A stretch of 61,895 nucleotides of DNA from Rhizobiaceae bacterium. GTDB lineage: Bacteria > Pseudomonadota > Alphaproteobacteria > Rhizobiales > Rhizobiaceae. The position numbers and the translations under genes were made by a program. Positions 1 to 9,279 of this stretch are shown here, piece after piece; within the stretch, counting starts at the first letter, position 1; every line of letters begins with the position of its first letter. The notes beneath the pieces were generated by a model. That model made no database searches, was not told the origin of the DNA, and saw nothing but the letters and a program-made list of their open reading frames with translations. The DNA lies in the NCBI GenBank assembly GCA_905339215.1, contig CAJPFN010000076.1, forward strand, positions 1 to 61,895, in the 5' to 3' direction.

Positions 1-74
1 TCGAGGCTCTTGTAGGCCGCGATGCCGCCGGAGATGACAAGGAGGAGGCGCCTGGAGGAGAGGGTCGGTGTCAT
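1..74 (-). CDS. coaBC: CoaBC (phosphopantothenoylcysteine decarboxylase/phosphopantothenate-cysteine ligase), N-terminal fragment
   Basis: Only the first 24 codons are in the window; the gene runs off the left edge. The visible N-terminus contains LLLVISGGIAAYKSLE, the nearly invariant flavin-binding start of the decarboxylase half of the bifunctional coenzyme A biosynthesis enzyme. The family makes 4'-phosphopantetheine from phosphopantothenate, cysteine and CTP in the cytoplasm. The ATG is at 72-74. The toxin gene on the same strand ends just upstream at position 85. In many alphaproteobacteria coaBC lies next to ubiB, which is consistent with what follows, with the toxin-antitoxin pair inserted between them here. 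Confidence 0.85.
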   Translation of the reverse strand, partial: MTPTLSSRRLLLVISGGIAAYKSL

Positions 75-84
75 CGTGTCCGCT

Positions 85-489
85 TCACGCCGGCTTCAGC
101 GCCGGCTCGATATCGGTATGGATGAAATCGTCGCCCTTGAATAGCAGGGGGAGACGGCGGGTCTTGGCCAGCGCATAGGCGAAGCAGTCGCCGAAATTGA
201 GCTGGGCGGGATGCTTGCTGCCACGGCCGTAGCGGCGGAATACTTCGTATCCCGTCCGCGACTGATCGGCGTCGACAGGGACCATATCGAGCGACAGGTT
301 TTCGCAAAGTTCCCGCATCGCTTGCAGGCCCTCGTCGCCGTACCTGGCTCCGACCACGATGCCGCATTCGAGAATCGATCCTGCACTGATGTAGCGCTGC
401 GAGGCCGCGGCCATGCGTCTAACCAGATGAGGAGCGTCGGGCTCGTTCTTGAGAACGGCAATGAGCACCGATGTATCGACGACGATCAT
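85..489 (-). CDS. vapC: VapC-family PIN-domain ribonuclease toxin
   Basis: The 134-residue protein has the PIN-domain pattern of acidic residues expected to bind Mg2+: Asp5 in the opening VVDTS motif, Glu41, Asp101 and Asp120/121. VapC toxins are endoribonucleases that cleave tRNA or rRNA and are held inactive by a cognate antitoxin. The start codon overlaps the stop of the upstream antitoxin gene by four bases, the usual arrangement for a translationally coupled toxin-antitoxin operon. Its length and sequence are closest to the FitB/VapC subgroup. The RNA target cannot be inferred from sequence. Confidence 0.88.
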   Translation of the reverse strand: MIVVDTSVLIAVLKNEPDAPHLVRRMAAASQRYISAGSILECGIVVGARYGDEGLQAMRELCENLSLDMVPVDADQSRTGYEVFRRYGRGSKHPAQLNFGDCFAYALAKTRRLPLLFKGDDFIHTDIEPALKPA

Positions 490-770
490 GTCTGATCGTC
501 AAGATAGTCATACAGCCTGTCGGATTCTTCCTTCTGGTCGAATTCGACATGCGGCAATCTGCGGCCGATCGCCAGTATTTCCTCGAGCGACGCCTTCAGA
601 TGCCATTTCGGCTTGCCGCTGTGCTCCGGCTTCTCCGGCTCCCGGAGGGGGAGCGGATGCTTCAACCGATCGCGCGCCTCCTGCTCCATGGAGACGCCGC
701 GCTCGGCCGCGCTGCGGCGCAGGTCGCGGACGACCTCTTCATCGAGCTTTCTCACCGTAACCGTGGCCAT
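486..770 (-). CDS. vapB: VapB/FitA-like ribbon-helix-helix antitoxin
   Basis: This 94-residue protein begins with a short beta strand (ATVTVRKLDEE) followed by two helices, the ribbon-helix-helix DNA-binding layout of FitA/VapB antitoxins. The charged C-terminal half would wrap around the toxin. It overlaps the toxin gene by four bases and precedes it, as in typical operons. The DNA-binding head would be expected to repress the operon at the tandem palindromes found just upstream (821-855). It could also be annotated as Arc-type or CopG-like; the neighbouring PIN toxin makes antitoxin the best call. Confidence 0.85.
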   Translation of the reverse strand: MATVTVRKLDEEVVRDLRRSAAERGVSMEQEARDRLKHPLPLREPEKPEHSGKPKWHLKASLEEILAIGRRLPHVEFDQKEESDRLYDYLDDQT

Positions 771-791
771 CTCACGCCTCCAGCCGCCGAC

Positions 792-820
792 AAGATAGCG
801 CGAACCCCCGCCGCATGCAA
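792..820 (-). promoter_or_regulatory. Predicted sigma70-type promoter for the antitoxin-toxin operon
   Basis: Reading the minus strand, a -35-like TTGCAT (815-820) is followed after exactly 17 bases by a -10-like TATCTT (792-797), about 20 bases before the antitoxin start. The -35 element abuts the tandem palindromes, so a repressor bound there would block RNA polymerase. Predicted from hexamer resemblance only. Confidence 0.5.
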
Positions 821-855
821 TGCTGGCAATGCCAGCATTGCTGGCAATGCCAGCA
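821..855. repeat. Tandem 17-bp palindromes, probable antitoxin operator
   Basis: Two copies of TGCTGGCAATGCCAGCA (821-837 and 839-855) are each a perfect inverted repeat around a central A and are separated by one base, giving an 18-bp period. They sit between ubiB and the antitoxin start, next to the predicted promoter. Tandem palindromes of this kind are typical operators for ribbon-helix-helix antitoxin-toxin complexes such as FitAB. No T-tract follows, so a terminator role for ubiB is less likely. Confidence 0.7.
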
Positions 856-861
856 TAACCG

Positions 862-2436
862 TCACCCCACCTTCCAGGCGATCCACACCAGAGCCAGCGC
901 GATCACCCACAAGGCGACGCGGCCCCAGCGCCCGTGGCGCGCCTCGGCGCGGCCGATCGCATCGGCGGTGGCGGCGTCGAAGCGCAGGCCGTTCTCGGCC
1001 ATGGCGTCGATCTCGCGCGACAGGCGTTCCGTGCGCGCCGCGAGTTCCGGCGCCTGACGGGCGAGCGAGAAAAGCGCCCCCGCGCCTTCGCGCGCGTCGG
1101 CGAGGATGCCGCGCGGCCCGAGATTGTCGGCGATCCACTGGCCGACCACCGGCTCGGCGGTGCGCCACATGTTGAAGGCGGGGTCGAGCGTGCGGGCTAC
1201 GCCCTCGACGACGACCATGGTCTTCTGAAGAAGAACGAGCTCGGGCCGCGTCGCCATGTCGAACAGTTCGGTCACCTCGAACAGCAATGTCAGCAACCTG
1301 GCCATCGAAATCGTCTCGGCCGGCTGTCCGTGGATCGGCTCACCGATCGCCCGGATCGCCTGGGCGAAGGCGGCGACGTCGTGCCTCGCCGGCACGTAGC
1401 CCGCCTCGAAATGCACCTCCGCCACGCGGCGGTAGTCGCGGGTGATGAAGCCGTAAAGGATCTCGGCAAGGAAGCGACGTTCCTTGCGGCCCAAGCGGCC
1501 GGCGATGCCAAGGTCGACGGCGACGACCGTCCCGGCGGCGTCGACGAACAGGTTCCCCGGATGCATGTCGGCGTGGAAGAAGCCGTCACGCAGCGTGTGG
1601 CGCAGGAAGGACTGGACCAGCGTGGCCGCCAGCGCCTTGAGATCGTGACCCGCTCCGCGCAGGCCTTCGACGTCGCTGAGCTTGATACCGTCGATCCACT
1701 CCATGGTGAGCACGTCGCGGCCGGTGCGCTCCCAGTCGACGGCGGGCACGCGGAAGCCGGGATCCTCGCGGGTGTTCTCGCCGAGTTCGGAGAGCGCCGC
1801 CGCCTCGAGGCGCAGATCCATCTCGATCTTCGTCGTTTGCGCAAGCGTCTCGGTGACCTCGACCGGCCGCAGCCGCCGCGTCGCCGGGACGAAGCGCTCC
1901 TGCAGCCTCGCGGCGAGGAAATAGCTCTCGAGGTCGTCGTTGAAGCGGCGGCGAACGCCCGGCCGGATCACCTTGACGGCGACCTTCACCGGCGCGCCGT
2001 CTCGCATCACCTCGGCGGCGTGCACCTGCGCGATCGAGGCCGCCGCGACCGGATCGCCGAACGAGACGAAGAGGTCGTCGAGCGAACGTCCCAGCGATCC
2101 TTCGATCGCCGCCGCCGCCGCAGCGCGCGGGAATGTGTCCATCTTGTCCTGGAGCCAGGAGAGGTCGAGGGCGATGTCGTTGCCGACGACGTCCGGACGG
2201 GTGGCGAGGAACTGGCCGAGCTTGACATAGGAGGGGCCGAGCCGCGCCACCGCGTCGGCCAGCCGGTCGGTGCGCTGCCGGTTCCTGGCGCCGCGGCGCG
2301 TCAGCGCCCGCGAGACGCGCCAGCCGAAACCGGCGAGCCCGGTGAGTTGGTCGCCGGGCAGGGCGGCGACGACGCCCTCGCGAACGAGAACCCAACCGGC
2401 CCGGGCGAGCCGGAGATAGGCGCCTGCCGTGCTCAT
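862..2436 (-). CDS. ubiB: UbiB, ABC1/ADCK-family protein kinase-like ubiquinone biosynthesis protein
   Basis: The 524-residue protein has the atypical kinase fold signatures of the UbiB/COQ8 family: a KxGQ motif (KLGQ at residues 72-75), HADMHPGN in the catalytic loop and VDLG in place of the usual DFG. A hydrophobic helix ends the protein (ALWVIALALVWIAW), anchoring it in the inner membrane. UbiB is an ATPase needed for the aerobic ubiquinone hydroxylation steps. It starts 13 bases after the ubiE stop on the same strand, forming the common ubiE-ubiB operon. Confidence 0.93.
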   Translation of the reverse strand: MSTAGAYLRLARAGWVLVREGVVAALPGDQLTGLAGFGWRVSRALTRRGARNRQRTDRLADAVARLGPSYVKLGQFLATRPDVVGNDIALDLSWLQDKMDTFPRAAAAAAIEGSLGRSLDDLFVSFGDPVAAASIAQVHAAEVMRDGAPVKVAVKVIRPGVRRRFNDDLESYFLAARLQERFVPATRRLRPVEVTETLAQTTKIEMDLRLEAAALSELGENTREDPGFRVPAVDWERTGRDVLTMEWIDGIKLSDVEGLRGAGHDLKALAATLVQSFLRHTLRDGFFHADMHPGNLFVDAAGTVVAVDLGIAGRLGRKERRFLAEILYGFITRDYRRVAEVHFEAGYVPARHDVAAFAQAIRAIGEPIHGQPAETISMARLLTLLFEVTELFDMATRPELVLLQKTMVVVEGVARTLDPAFNMWRTAEPVVGQWIADNLGPRGILADAREGAGALFSLARQAPELAARTERLSREIDAMAENGLRFDAATADAIGRAEARHGRWGRVALWVIALALVWIAWKVG

Positions 2437-2449
2437 CAGTGGCCGTCCG

Positions 2450-3226
2450 TCAAAGCTTCCAGCCGGAATGCAGGGCCGCGATGCCGCCGGAATAATTGCG
2501 GTATGTGACGCGGCCGAAGCCGGCGGCGCGGATCATGGCGGCGAAATTTTCCTGGTTGGGGAACTTGCGGATCGATTCCACCAGGTAGGCGTAGGGCTCG
2601 CCGTCGCCGGCGACGATCTCGCCGATACGCGGGATGGCGTTGAACGACCAGGCCTCGTAGACCTTGTCGAGGATCGGCATCCCAACCTCGGAGAATTCAA
2701 GGCAGAGGAAGCGCCCGCCCGGCTTCAAGACACGGAATGCCTCGCGCAGCGCCGCGTCGATGTGCGGCACGTTGCGGATGCCGAAGGCGATCGTGTAGGC
2801 GTCGAAGGATTCGTCGGCGAACGGTAGCGCCTCGGCATTCGCTTCGACGAAGTCAACATTGGCGTCGAGGCGCCGCTTGACCGCACGCTCGCGGCCGACC
2901 GCGAGCATGGAGCCATTGATGTCGAGCACGGTGGCGTGCGCGTTGCCCTGCGAGGCCTCGACGATGCGGAAGGCGATGTCGCCGGTGCCGCCGGCAACGT
3001 CCAGCACCGACCAGCCCGGCCGCTTTGGCGGGTTGAGCCAGGCGACCATGGCGTCTTTCCACAGGCGGTGCAGGCCGCCCGACATCAGGTCGTTCATCAA
3101 GTCGTAGCGGTTGGCGACTCTGTGGAAGACCTCGTTGACGAGACCCTGCTTCTCATCCTGGCCGACCTGGCGGAAACCGTAGGAGGTCTCCATTCCGCCA
3201 GCGGCGGTCGTCCGTTGTTCTGACAT
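2450..3226 (-). CDS. ubiE: UbiE, ubiquinone/menaquinone biosynthesis C-methyltransferase
   Basis: The 258-residue protein carries the SAM-binding motif [14 protein letters not shown] and the UbiE signatures [17 protein letters not shown] and GIRNV. It methylates the benzoquinol ring in ubiquinone synthesis in the cytosol. The ATG at 3224-3226 ([11 protein letters not shown]) fits the family N-terminus; the open frame extends further upstream but that part shows no family similarity and would run into the divergent add promoter region. It is followed by ubiB. Confidence 0.93.
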   Translation of the reverse strand: MSEQRTTAAGGMETSYGFRQVGQDEKQGLVNEVFHRVANRYDLMNDLMSGGLHRLWKDAMVAWLNPPKRPGWSVLDVAGGTGDIAFRIVEASQGNAHATVLDINGSMLAVGRERAVKRRLDANVDFVEANAEALPFADESFDAYTIAFGIRNVPHIDAALREAFRVLKPGGRFLCLEFSEVGMPILDKVYEAWSFNAIPRIGEIVAGDGEPYAYLVESIRKFPNQENFAAMIRAAGFGRVTYRNYSGGIAALHSGWKL

Positions 3227-3339
3227 TTTTGTGTACCATTCGAATTCGCGGGGACCATAGCCGATCACTCCGGCGGGCGCTATTGTTTCGGGCGCGGCGA
3301 ACAAGCGCGTTTCGCGGCGGCATTTCGGGGACTTCACGC

Positions 3340-4320
3340 ATGATATTGAAGGCGGAATTGCACTGCCACATCGAAGGTGCAGCGTCACCCGAACTCGTCA
3401 TCCGCCAGGCCCGAAAATACAACGCCGACCCGACGCCGTTCATCCGCAACGGCTCCTTTGTCTGGCACGACTTCACCAGCTTCCTCGCTGCGTACGACTT
3501 CTCCGCCGACCTGTTCCGCAGCGAGGAAGACTACGCCTTGCTGGCCGACCAGTACCTGACCAGCCTGGCGCGAGACGGCGCGATCTATTCTGAGTTCTTC
3601 ACGTCCCCCGACCATGCCCGCCGCGCCGGATTGTCGCCGGCCGCCTACACCAATGCGCTCGGCGAGGGCATAGCACGCGCCAAGGCAAAGACCGGCATCG
3701 AGAGCCGCATGATCGTCACCGGCGTGCGGCATTTCGGCGTCGAATCGGTCGAGCAGGCGGCGCGCTTCGCGGCACGCTGCGGTCATCCGCTGGTGACCGG
3801 GTTCGGCATGGCCGGCGAGGAACGTTTTGGCGATTTCGAGGACTATGTGCGCGCCTTCGAGATCGCCCGCGAGGCCGGACTCGGCATTACCGTCCATGCC
3901 GGCGAACTGGCCGGGTGGGAGAGCGTTGCGGCGGCTATAGACTTCATCCGCCCGTCGCGGATCGGCCATGGCGTCCGTGCCATCGAGAATCCGGACCTCG
4001 TCAGGCGTATCGCCGATGCCGGCATCGTGCTCGAATGCTGCCCGGTGTCGAATGTCGAGCTGAAGGTGTTCGACGGCTTCGCCAACCATCCCTTCGCGAG
4101 GCTGCGCACTGCCGGCTGCAAGGTGACGCTGAACTCCGACGATCCACCCTATTTCTGGACGAGCCTGAAACGCGAATACGACGTCGCGCGCGAGCATTTC
4201 GGCCTCGACGACAAGGCCCTGACCGCAATCACGCGGACGGCGATCGAAGCCGCCTTCGTCGACAGGAAGACCAGGGCTGCCCTCCTCGCCCGCCTCCCCG
4301 AGCCGGCACGGGTGCGCTGA
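3340..4320 (+). CDS. add: Adenosine deaminase
   Basis: The 326-residue protein shows the zinc-site motif HCHIEG near the N-terminus, HAGE in the middle, GHGVRA, and SDDPP near the end, all diagnostic for adenosine deaminase-like metallohydrolases. The family converts adenosine and deoxyadenosine to inosine forms. I chose the ATG at 3340 because the protein then opens directly with the conserved [10 protein letters not shown]; the upstream open frame overlaps the ubiE promoter region and looks non-coding. It lies beside upp and opposite a nucleoside import and phosphorolysis operon, so it supplies inosine to punA. Some relatives deaminate adenine instead. Confidence 0.88.
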   Translation: MILKAELHCHIEGAASPELVIRQARKYNADPTPFIRNGSFVWHDFTSFLAAYDFSADLFRSEEDYALLADQYLTSLARDGAIYSEFFTSPDHARRAGLSPAAYTNALGEGIARAKAKTGIESRMIVTGVRHFGVESVEQAARFAARCGHPLVTGFGMAGEERFGDFEDYVRAFEIAREAGLGITVHAGELAGWESVAAAIDFIRPSRIGHGVRAIENPDLVRRIADAGIVLECCPVSNVELKVFDGFANHPFARLRTAGCKVTLNSDDPPYFWTSLKREYDVAREHFGLDDKALTAITRTAIEAAFVDRKTRAALLARLPEPARVR

Positions 4321-4374
4321 GAGCACGACAAAGCTGTGGTCGGCGCACGCGCGGGCGTTTCGTCCTGCGTGTCG

Positions 4375-4391
4375 GGTCGATAGTATCGACC
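4375..4391. promoter_or_regulatory. 17-bp perfect palindrome upstream of upp
   Basis: GGTCGATAGTATCGACC is a perfect inverted repeat (8-base arms around a central G) ending 27 bases before the upp start codon, inside the add-upp gap. Its size and position suit an operator for a dimeric repressor. It could also fold as RNA, but no attenuator-like T-run follows. Confidence 0.45.
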
Positions 4392-4418
4392 AAACAGCAG
4401 ATATCCTGGAGTACGGAC

Positions 4419-5045
4419 ATGGGCGTTACCGTCGTCAACCACCCGCTCGTGCAGCACAAGCTGACGATCATGCGCAACAAGGAGACGTCGACGGCCGGCT
4501 TCCGCCGGCTTTTGCGCGAGATCTCGCTGCTGCTCGGCTACGAGGTGACGCGCGACCTCGAACTCACCACGACGACCATCGAGACGCCGTTGCAGAAGAT
4601 GGAGGCGCCGACGCTCGAAGGGAAGAAGCTGGTTTTCGCCTCGGTGCTGCGCGCCGGCAACGGCCTACTCGAAGGGCTGCTCGACCTGGTGCCGGCGGCG
4701 CGAGTCGCGCACATCGGCCTCTATCGCGATCACGACACGCTGGAGGCGGTCGAATATTTCTTCAAGGCGCCGAGCGATCTCGCCGACCGCCTCGTCATCG
4801 TCGTCGATCCGATGCTGGCAACCGCGAATTCGGCTATCGCGGCGGTCGACAAGCTGAAGGGACGCGGGGCCACCAACCTGCGCTATCTCTGCCTGCTGGC
4901 CGCGCCCGAGGGCATCGAGCGCTTCACCAAGGCCCACCCCGACGTTCCGGTGTTCACGGCAGCGATCGACGACCATCTCAACGAGAAGGGTTACATCGTT
5001 CCGGGACTCGGCGACGCCGGTGACCGCATGTACGGGACGAAGTAG
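4419..5045 (+). CDS. upp: Uracil phosphoribosyltransferase
   Basis: The 208-residue protein begins [16 protein letters not shown] and contains the PRPP-binding loop [12 protein letters not shown] and the C-terminal uracil-binding stretch [12 protein letters not shown] typical of Upp. It converts uracil plus PRPP to UMP. An ATG at 4419 with GGAG eight bases upstream fixes the start; the open frame continues upstream only because it overlaps the add gene in another frame. It receives uracil generated by the neighbouring pyrimidine nucleoside phosphorylase pathway. Confidence 0.95.
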   Translation: MGVTVVNHPLVQHKLTIMRNKETSTAGFRRLLREISLLLGYEVTRDLELTTTTIETPLQKMEAPTLEGKKLVFASVLRAGNGLLEGLLDLVPAARVAHIGLYRDHDTLEAVEYFFKAPSDLADRLVIVVDPMLATANSAIAAVDKLKGRGATNLRYLCLLAAPEGIERFTKAHPDVPVFTAAIDDHLNEKGYIVPGLGDAGDRMYGTK

Positions 5046-5169
5046 GCCGGATCGGGCATTTTCACGCCTCGTTAACGAAACCGACGGATGGACGCCGCGC
5101 AAGGCGATCCGTTAAGGCCGTGAATACGCTGATTCCGTACGATCGCGCCGTTCCAACAGGGCGTGATCC

Positions 5170-5733
5170 ATGCTGCGCAAGCTGATCATCATAGGCGTTT
5201 CGGCGGGGGTGTCGGCCTCCGTGCCGATCATATACCAGGCCAATCCCGACATGTTCGGTGCCTGGTTGAAGAGCGTCTTTTCGGAAGAGGCGCCCGATCC
5301 GCAGGAAGTGTCTGCAATCCCGGGCCTGCGGCTCGCCAAGTTGGAATCGGCGGCGCCACTCGGTCGCAAGGTCCTCATCTCAGCGGACAGCCGCGGCCAC
5401 TTCGCTGCCGACTTCAAGCTCAACGGACGGCTCGTGACGGCGATGGTCGACACGGGCGCCACGCTGGTGGCGCTCAACGAATCGACGGCGCGGCGGATCG
5501 GGGTGAAGCTGCAGCCGTCGGACTTCCGCCACCGCGTCGCCACCGCAAACGGCGAGGTAAAAGCCGCCTCCGTCACCATCGACACGCTGCAGATCGGACG
5601 CATCGCCCTTAACGACATCCCGGCGGTCGTGCTCGAGGACAAGGCGCTTGGCGGCACCCTGATCGGCATGAGCTTCCTCAAGCGCCTCGGCAAGTTCAGC
5701 GTCGAGGATGGTGCCCTGCTGCTCGTCCAGTAG
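5170..5733 (+). CDS. TIGR02281-family retropepsin-like aspartic protease
   Basis: The 187-residue protein has an N-terminal hydrophobic anchor (LIIIGVSAGVSASVPII) and a retropepsin-type active-site motif MVDTGATLVAL followed later by GGTLIGMSFLKRLG, the single-lobe layout of the TIGR02281 clan AA proteases. Such enzymes work as dimers, and here would face the periplasm. It sits between upp and deoA but runs convergently with the deoA operon and shows no functional link to nucleosides. Substrates of this bacterial family are largely unknown. Confidence 0.8.
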   Translation: MLRKLIIIGVSAGVSASVPIIYQANPDMFGAWLKSVFSEEAPDPQEVSAIPGLRLAKLESAAPLGRKVLISADSRGHFAADFKLNGRLVTAMVDTGATLVALNESTARRIGVKLQPSDFRHRVATANGEVKAASVTIDTLQIGRIALNDIPAVVLEDKALGGTLIGMSFLKRLGKFSVEDGALLLVQ

Positions 5734-5741
5734 CCGGCCCT

Positions 5742-7061
<1,320 letters not shown>

Positions 7062-7115
7062 ATGAGGCCTCCCGGCTCCTGACGAAGGAGCCACAGCAAT
7101 CACGATCAGGCCTTC

Positions 7116-7922
7116 CTAGACGTCGGCCAGCCCGTCGGCGAACATGCGCCGCAAGACCGTCGCGAGCCTTGCACCGCCGACCGGCGCCATGTCCTTGGTT
7201 TCCTGGTGCGACAATTCCCCGCCAGTCATGCCGGCGGCAAGGTTGGTGACCACCGAGCAGGCGGCGACCCTCAAGCCGAGGAACCGCGCGAGGATGACCT
7301 CCGGCACGGTCGACATGCCGACGGCGTCGGCGCCCATGATCCGTGCCATGCGAATCTCCGCCGGCGTCTCGAACGAGGGACCGGAGAACCACATGTAGAC
7401 GCCCTTGTGCAGCTTCGTGCCAGTCGCCGCCGCGGCATTCTCGAATGCGGCGCGCAGGTCCGCGTCATAGGCGCCGGTCAGCCCGACGAAGCGGCGGTCT
7501 GTGGGCTCGCCGAACAGCGGGTTGGAGCCGGAGAAGTTGATGTGGTCGGTAATCAACATCACCGAACCGGGCGGCATGTCCGTATCGAGAGATCCGGCGG
7601 CGTTGGTCAGGATGAGCTTGGTGATGCCAATGCCGGCGAGCACCTCGAGAGCGGGCCGCATCGCGGCCGCGTCGCCATGCTCGTAATAGTGCGCCCGTCC
7701 GGCGAGCATCAGAACAGGGGCGCCCGCGAAGGTTCCGGCGACCACTTCGCCGGCATGACCGGTCACCCCGCTCCGGGGGAAGCCAGGAAGTTCGCCGTAG
7801 GGAATGCGCACGGCGTCCTCGACTTCGTCGACGAGGCCGCCGAGCCCCGATCCGAGCACCAGCGCCGTGGTCGGCGCGAGGCCGTGCAGGCGTTCGACCA
7901 GACGACCGACAGCGTCCATCAT
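7116..7922 (-). CDS. punA: Purine nucleoside phosphorylase (trimeric PNP/MTAP family)
   Basis: The 268-residue protein has LVLGSGLGGLVDEVE, GRAHYYE, NAAGSL and GMSTVPEVILAR, the phosphate- and ribose-binding signatures of the trimeric PNP family. It releases purine bases from inosine and guanosine. The start overlaps the stop of cdd (the bases ATGATGA), which points to coupled translation; either of two adjacent ATG codons (7922 or 7919) could be used. Upstream in-frame codons lie wholly within cdd and are not real. It acts with add and with the importer encoded in the same operon. Confidence 0.92.
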   Translation of the reverse strand: MMDAVGRLVERLHGLAPTTALVLGSGLGGLVDEVEDAVRIPYGELPGFPRSGVTGHAGEVVAGTFAGAPVLMLAGRAHYYEHGDAAAMRPALEVLAGIGITKLILTNAAGSLDTDMPPGSVMLITDHINFSGSNPLFGEPTDRRFVGLTGAYDADLRAAFENAAAATGTKLHKGVYMWFSGPSFETPAEIRMARIMGADAVGMSTVPEVILARFLGLRVAACSVVTNLAAGMTGGELSHQETKDMAPVGGARLATVLRRMFADGLADV

Positions 7923-8311
7923 TTCAGGATCTCCCCCTTGAAGCCGTAGGGAAGCATCTCGCCCAGCGTCACAGTCTCGACCACGCCGGTCTCGTCGCAG
8001 AGATAGAGCTTCGCCTCCGGCCCCGCGAATTCGGCAAGGCGCTGGCGGCAGCCGCCGCAGGGCGTGATGCGCGCCATGCGCTCGGCCGTCACCGCGATCT
8101 CGGTAATCTGGCCCCCGCCGGCCATGACGTAGTGGCCGAGAGCCGTGGTTTCGGCGCACCAGCCCTCAGGATAGGACGCGACCTCGATGTTGGCGCCGGC
8201 AAAGACGCGACCGTCCTCGGTTCGCAGGGCGGCGCCGACAGGGAACTTCGAATAGGGCGCGTAGGCCTTCGCCATCGCGGCACGGGCGGCAAGGAAAAGG
8301 TCGTGCGCCAT
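7919..8311 (-). CDS. cdd: Cytidine deaminase
   Basis: The 130-residue protein contains the zinc and catalytic motifs CAETTALG (Cys and Glu) and PCGGCRQ (two zinc cysteines) and the FPVGAAL substrate region of homotetrameric cytidine deaminases. It deaminates cytidine and deoxycytidine to uridine forms, feeding deoA and upp. It starts four bases after the stop of the permease gene and overlaps punA, so it is mid-operon. Confidence 0.95.
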   Translation of the reverse strand: MAHDLFLAARAAMAKAYAPYSKFPVGAALRTEDGRVFAGANIEVASYPEGWCAETTALGHYVMAGGGQITEIAVTAERMARITPCGGCRQRLAEFAGPEAKLYLCDETGVVETVTLGEMLPYGFKGEILK

Positions 8312-8315
8312 CGGA

Positions 8316-9278
8316 TCAGCGCTCCTTGACGTAGGGCACGCCGCCGGCGCGTGGCGGGATCGCCTTGCCGATGAAGCCGGCGAGCAGGATGACCGTCAGC
8401 ACGAACGGCAACGCGTTGATGAGCTGGACGGGAACCTTGCCGATGACCGGCCATGGCATGCCCTGGAAACGGATCGAGGCGGCGTCTAGGAAGCCGAACA
8501 GCAGGCAGGCGAACATCGCCGGCACCGGTTTCCACTTGGCGAAAATCAGGGCCGCCAGCGCGATGAAGCCCTTGCCGGCGGTCATGTCCTTGACGAAGCC
8601 GGCGTTCTGCGCGACCGAAAGATAGGCGCCGGCGAGCCCGGTCAGGACGCCGGTGCAGATGACGGCGCGGTAGCGCAGCCAGGTCACCGAGATGCCGGCC
8701 GTATCGACCGCCGCCGGGTTCTCGCCGACCGCCCGCAGCCTAAGGCCGAAGCGCGTGCGGAACAGCACCCACCAGGTGAACGGCACCATCAGGAAGGCGA
8801 CATAGACGAGGATCGAGTGGCCGGAGATCAGCTCGGAGTAGAGCAGCCCGAGCACCGGCACGTCCTTCACCGCGTCCGCGCCGGGCAACGTGATCGCCTG
8901 GAAGCGCGCATCGCCCGACAGCGCCGGCGTACGCCCGCCTTGGCGGAACCACGCCTGGCCGAGGATGATGGTGGAACCGGCGGCGATGAAGTTGATCGCC
9001 ACGCCCGAGACGATCTGGTTGCCGCGATGCGTGATCGAGGCGAAGCCGTGGACGAGGGCGAAGAACACCGAGATGCCGACGGCGGCGAGCAGACCGATCC
9101 AGGCCGAGCCGCTGACGGCCGCGGCGGATGCGCCGATGAAGGCGCCGGCGAGCATCTTGCCCTCCAGCCCGATGTCGAAGACGCCGGAACGCTCGGAATA
9201 GAGGCCGGCGAGGCAGGCGAGCAGCAGCGGCACGGAGACGCGGATGGTGGCGTCGAGGAGCTGAACGAGAACATCCAT
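8316..9278 (-). CDS. Nucleoside ABC transporter permease (YufQ/NupC type)
   Basis: The 320-residue protein is highly hydrophobic, with about nine predicted membrane segments, and carries GLEGKMLAGAFIGA and LRAVGENPAAVDTAGI, typical of the BPD_transp_2 permeases that pair with BMP-family binding proteins. It should form the membrane channel with the adjacent permease. It begins one base after the end of that gene and is followed by cdd. Linkage to cdd, punA and deoA makes nucleosides the likely cargo. Confidence 0.87.
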   Translation of the reverse strand: MDVLVQLLDATIRVSVPLLLACLAGLYSERSGVFDIGLEGKMLAGAFIGASAAAVSGSAWIGLLAAVGISVFFALVHGFASITHRGNQIVSGVAINFIAAGSTIILGQAWFRQGGRTPALSGDARFQAITLPGADAVKDVPVLGLLYSELISGHSILVYVAFLMVPFTWWVLFRTRFGLRLRAVGENPAAVDTAGISVTWLRYRAVICTGVLTGLAGAYLSVAQNAGFVKDMTAGKGFIALAALIFAKWKPVPAMFACLLFGFLDAASIRFQGMPWPVIGKVPVQLINALPFVLTVILLAGFIGKAIPPRAGGVPYVKER

Positions 9279-9279
9279 G

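Noticed and set aside
821-855. Tandem repeats as a CRISPR fragment
   Set aside because: Only two copies, a one-base spacer and perfect internal symmetry; a toxin-antitoxin operator fits much better.
934-2508. A long plus-strand frame opposite ubiB
   Set aside because: Low-complexity Arg/Gly/Asp-rich translation with no domain; ubiB on the other strand has full kinase motifs.
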